From the NCBI GenBank assembly GCA_964606385.1, contig CAZSFZ010000031.1, forward strand, positions 1 to 18,136: a DNA stretch of 18,136 nt, in the 5' to 3' direction. The position numbers and the translations under genes were made by a program. This document shows, in pieces, positions 15,950-18,136 of the stretch. This DNA is from Aquincolibacterium sp964606385. GTDB lineage: Bacteria; Omnitrophota; Omnitrophia; Omnitrophales; Aquincolibacteriaceae. The stretch's first letter is position 1, and every line of letters starts with the position of its first letter. Under the pieces are notes generated by a model. That model saw only the letters and a list, made by a program, of their open reading frames with translations, did no database searches and was not told the DNA's origin.

Positions 15950-16409
15950 TTTTTTTACCCGCAAAGAGCAGGGGCTCCGGCTTTCCGGTCCCGCCCATCA
16001 TGTCTTCGGCGATCTTTTCGAGCGTGATGGTTTGATAAAGATCATCGAGCGTTTTCTGGGTCTTGTACCACACAGGCTTCAGCTTGCAGAGCGAGAAATG
16101 ATTGCAGACAATGCTCTTCTTGTGTTTGATGTCGCAGAAAGCCTCGAAGGTGCTGCCTTCCAGGGCCTCGATGATCTCCTTAAGCGTGATCGCGGACGGC
16201 TCCCGGGTCAGGGCCCAGCCGCCTTTATTGCCCTGCTGGGACGTTGTGATGCCGGCCCGCCTCAATCCCTGCAGGATCTTCTCGGTAAAGGTCACGGAAA
16301 AACCTTCATGGTCCGCGATCTCTTTGGCCGTACTTGTCCCGGGCCATGGCTTCTGAGCCATGTGCGCCAGGCAGATCACTCCATATTCCGTTTTTGTCGT
16401 GTACCTCAT
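15942..16409 (-). CDS. Rrf2-family transcriptional regulator of the suf operon (probably Fe-S sensing)
   Basis: 155 residues. The ATG at 16409 has an AAAGGA site; the in-frame TTG before it is not needed. N-terminal winged helix: Y-T-T-K-T-E-Y-G-V-I-C-L-A-H-M-A, recognition region F-T-E-K-I-L-Q-G-L-R-R-A-G, and the wing S-Q-Q-G-N-K-G-G-W-A-L. Three cysteines follow (C92, C102, C108 from this start), the number IscR and SufR-like sensors use to hold an Fe-S cluster, but with C-x9-C-x5-C spacing. As first gene of the operon it very likely represses its own promoter when Fe-S supply is adequate; the dyad at 16450-16472 is the candidate operator. That role is inferred from family and position. 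Confidence 0.92.
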   Translation of the reverse strand: MRYTTKTEYGVICLAHMAQKPWPGTSTAKEIADHEGFSVTFTEKILQGLRRAGITTSQQGNKGGWALTREPSAITLKEIIEALEGSTFEAFCDIKHKKSIVCNHFSLCKLKPVWYKTQKTLDDLYQTITLEKIAEDMMGGTGKPEPLLFAGKKNG

Positions 16410-16440
16410 CAAAATTCCTTTCCTGCTGCGAATAGTCTAA

Positions 16441-16469
16441 ATTTTAACAAACCAGACTGATTTTGTCCA
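16441..16469 (-). promoter_or_regulatory. Promoter of the rrf2-suf operon
   Basis: Minus strand: -35 TGGACA (16469-16464), 17-base spacer, -10 TAAAAT (16446-16441), each one base off consensus. It lies about 30 bases upstream of the rrf2 ATG, giving a short leader with a good ribosome site. Confidence 0.65.
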
Positions 16470-16472
16470 GTT
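16450..16472 (-). promoter_or_regulatory. Imperfect dyad over the suf promoter, candidate Rrf2 operator
   Basis: AACTGGAC, 7 bases, GTCTGGTT: six of eight positions pair as an inverted repeat. It covers the -35 box and most of the spacer, where a bound repressor would block polymerase. I do not recognise it as a standard IscR box. Confidence 0.4.
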
Positions 16473-16537
16473 CAAGATTAAAAAATGATTCCTTTATAAC
16501 ATATTACTATGAAATGGGTTGCGAATTAAGATGAGGC

Positions 16538-16912
16538 TTATTTGAAAAGTTTGTTGACCCATCCGAGCAAGCCGCCTGATCCGGAATCCTTGGCCTGGCT
16601 GACCTTGACCGTAATGCGGGCGCCGCTGCCCCAGGGCCACAAGAGGGCACATTCGGCGTGCTCGTCGGTCTGGCGGAAATACATGGTCTGCTCCTTGCGG
16701 ATTCCCCCGTAGGGAGCAGCAAGCTGTTTGGCTTTGAGGGAAGGCGGCACGCCTTCGGGCTTGAGCGGCGGGCCGAAATACTCGGCCAGGATCTTGTGCA
16801 AAGCGTCGATCCCGTCTTTGGCGATCACGGCCTCAAAATAAGCGTCCGTCTGGGCGCGCGATTCTTCAATGCGGATGGTCTGGATCTGATCGATGAATTC
16901 CTGGAATGTCAT
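16538..16912 (-). CDS. Small conserved-looking hypothetical protein, 124 aa
   Basis: I do not recognise a family. No signal peptide or membrane segment, so probably cytoplasmic. The N-terminal part is acidic and helical (F-Q-E-F-I-D-Q-I-Q-T-I-R-I-E-E), the middle has P-Y-G-G-I-R-K-E-Q and the C-terminal part ends G-L-L-G-W-V-N-K-L-F-K. Its ATG overlaps the stop of the upstream secreted-protein gene by four bases (ATGA), so the two are translated together. Spacing to the suf promoter is about 70 bases and I see no clear terminator, so some read-through into suf is possible. Confidence 0.75.
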   Translation of the reverse strand: MTFQEFIDQIQTIRIEESRAQTDAYFEAVIAKDGIDALHKILAEYFGPPLKPEGVPPSLKAKQLAAPYGGIRKEQTMYFRQTDEHAECALLWPWGSGARITVKVSQAKDSGSGGLLGWVNKLFK

Positions 16913-17475
16913 GTCAGCTTCCCCTGGCGTTGTGTGTTCGCTGCATCAAACTGAAGCGTCCGGATCGCGGCGAGGAACGAAGGATAGGTCGTCGCGAAAC
17001 CGTCTTCGGTGTCTTTAAAAGTGATCGAATAGAGTTTGCCGTTATGGATCACGACATAATTAATATATTTGGCCGCGAGCTTCCCCTCCATGACCTGCTT
17101 GAACTCACCGGGCCTCAGCGTGTAGATGCAGGACTTCGCTTTCTCCCCGCCCAACCGGGTCATATTTTCTGTGCGTATCTCAATGGAGTCGAACTGCGGA
17201 CTGAAAAGATCCCTCCATTGAAGCTGGTCCACGGTCTTGGATCCGTCGATCTCACGGGCCGTAATGTGGAATGTGGCCAACGTGCCTTTTTTCCCGTAAG
17301 AAACCACAACGTTCTGGAATGGAAGCGGAAGTTCCATCCATTCTGCGGAGGGCCGGATCGTGAACCCCTTCGAAGCTATTCCCGTCTTTTCGGCACCCAA
17401 AAACGTGTAGGGCACCGTCGTCAGAAAAACCAACGCCAGAGCGAAAGTCCGCCTTAGCAAATTAGTCGACCTCAT
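16909..17475 (-). CDS. Secreted or periplasmic protein of unknown function, possibly DcrB/PsbP-like fold
   Basis: 188 residues from the ATG at 17475; a TTG 21 bases upstream gives a longer reading but spoils the signal peptide. Residues about 1-27 form a signal peptide (R-R, then A-L-A-L-V-F-L, cleavage likely after F-L-G-A). The mature part has the pattern of small single-domain lipoprotein-like stress proteins: G-F-T-I-R-P-S-A-E-W-M-E-L near the start, a middle beta-rich part, and K-L-Y-S-I-T-F-K-D ... S-F-L-A-A-I-R-T-L at the end. This resembles the DcrB/PsbP-like group, but I cannot prove it. There is no lipobox Cys. It overlaps the NlpC/P60 gene by 14 bases and the 124-aa gene by 4, so the three form a transcription unit. 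Confidence 0.8.
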   Translation of the reverse strand: MRSTNLLRRTFALALVFLTTVPYTFLGAEKTGIASKGFTIRPSAEWMELPLPFQNVVVSYGKKGTLATFHITAREIDGSKTVDQLQWRDLFSPQFDSIEIRTENMTRLGGEKAKSCIYTLRPGEFKQVMEGKLAAKYINYVVIHNGKLYSITFKDTEDGFATTYPSFLAAIRTLQFDAANTQRQGKLT

Positions 17476-18136
17476 TGATGGAAAGCACCCGGTCAAAAAG
17501 CGAACCGAGGTAAGACCGTCCGTTCAGTTCCAGATCCGAGACCACGACCTGGTTGATCCGGTTCTTTTCATCCGCCAACCGATCCTGGCCCGTGCGTTCG
17601 GCCCAGGTCGAATGGATGACATAGAACTGGCTATTCACGGTCCCGAGATAGATCATCTGATGTTTCGGCATCCGGAGAAGCGTGATCCCCGGCCTCGCGG
17701 ACCTCAGGGCCGCCCGCCTCGCGTCGTCGTCCTGAAAAGCCTGGAAATGTCCCAGTTGGGTGCCGACCATGGCCTGCTGCCTCGAATCGCGCGGCATGTC
17801 GATTCCGAAACTCAGGAACACATCATGAATAAAACCCGAACAGTCACGCCCGTTGTATTGTCCGCCCCAACCGTAGCGAGCCCCCAGCAGCTTGAAGGCC
17901 TGGCGGATCACATTGGCCTGGCTGTAAACGGGAAATCCCTTGGTTACATCGCTTTTCCGGCTGATATAGCGCTTGGAAAGTCCGACCGTCCCGTCCTTTT
18001 TGCGGTAAGGCATCCATACCGCGTACGGGCCTTCGGCGGATTTGGAAGAAGCGAGCGGGATCACGGTCCCCATGCTGGGACGTTGGAGGACTTCCTTCAG
18101 GGTCGCATCCTTAAAAACGCGGACGCTCTCTCCCGT
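17462..18136 (-). CDS. SH3-containing NlpC/P60 peptidoglycan peptidase (5' end outside the window)
   Basis: About 224 residues are visible and the frame is open to the edge; the ATG at 18073 is internal. The visible N-terminal part (G-T-V-I-P-L-A, Y-A-V-W-M-P-Y-R-K-K-D-G-T-V-G-L-S-K) looks like the end of an SH3-type domain. The NlpC/P60 domain follows: Y-G-W-G-G-Q-Y-N-G-R-D-C-S-G-F with the catalytic Cys, P-R-D-S-R-Q-Q, then M-P-K-H-Q-M-I-Y-L-G with the catalytic His and V-I-H-S-T-W as third site. This matches the SH3b/NlpC-P60 type that cuts gamma-D-glutamyl-diamino acid bonds in peptidoglycan stem peptides. Any signal peptide lies outside the window. Confidence 0.9.
   Translation of the reverse strand, partial: TGESVRVFKDATLKEVLQRPSMGTVIPLASSKSAEGPYAVWMPYRKKDGTVGLSKRYISRKSDVTKGFPVYSQANVIRQAFKLLGARYGWGGQYNGRDCSGFIHDVFLSFGIDMPRDSRQQAMVGTQLGHFQAFQDDDARRAALRSARPGITLLRMPKHQMIYLGTVNSQFYVIHSTWAERTGQDRLADEKNRINQVVVSDLELNGRSYLGSLFDRVLSINEVD

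Noticed and set aside
13253..16027. Plus-strand ORFs of 364 and 442 codons opposite sufC and sufB
   Set aside because: sufC and sufB are unmistakable on the minus strand; the antisense frames are open only because of GC-biased codon use.

Overview
The window looks like a chromosomal segment from an uncultured Gram-negative bacterium. It carries an exported giant exoprotein with a two-partner-secretion (TPS) domain, a cell-wall NlpC/P60 peptidase, and a SUF iron-sulphur cluster operon headed by an Rrf2 regulator. The 100-N scaffold gap and the gene style suggest a metagenome-assembled genome. A Candidatus Omnitrophota (PVC-group) source is my guess from general familiarity, not from a marker gene. 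Every gene I accept reads on the minus strand; the long plus-strand ORFs are antisense shadows.

Layout in transcription order (high to low coordinates). (1) 18136-16538: a partial SH3/NlpC-P60 peptidase, a secreted protein of about 188 aa and a small cytoplasmic protein of 124 aa, with overlapping ends. (2) 16469-10102: a promoter with a dyad, then rrf2-sufB-sufC-sufD-sufS-sufU-sufT. This is a complete SUF pathway: the SufBCD scaffold/ATPase, the SufS cysteine desulfurase, its SufU partner and a SufT/MIP18-type maturation factor. Three unrelated families of palindromic repeats sit in the gaps between the suf genes. (3) 10101-9220: a REP-associated tyrosine transposase (RAYT) with its own promoter. 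Five copies of one palindrome (core TCCGACC / GGTCGGA) lie within 2.1 kb around it: two flank the RAYT, two lie in or just after the suf operon, and one is inside the signal-peptide coding region of the next gene. (4) 9010-1: one enormous TPS exoprotein, still open at the window edge. It is split into two reading frames at a run of eight G, contains a scaffold gap, and is made almost entirely of repeats.

The exoprotein runs as follows: extended signal peptide; TPS (haemagglutination-activity) domain; beta-helix region; inserted glycine-rich domain; N-G-T-I type beta-helix repeats; thirteen units of 80-130 residues carrying an A-R-E-[IL]-P-x-Y-x-Y motif, including a 99% identical 390-bp tandem duplication; and finally modules of about 60 residues with IGGTI and FSSPVT motifs. 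Its TpsB transporter is not in the window.

The most interesting points are the RAYT/REP-like system, including a copy read as protein inside a signal peptide, and the G8 tract that could switch the giant surface protein between a full-length and a truncated form.
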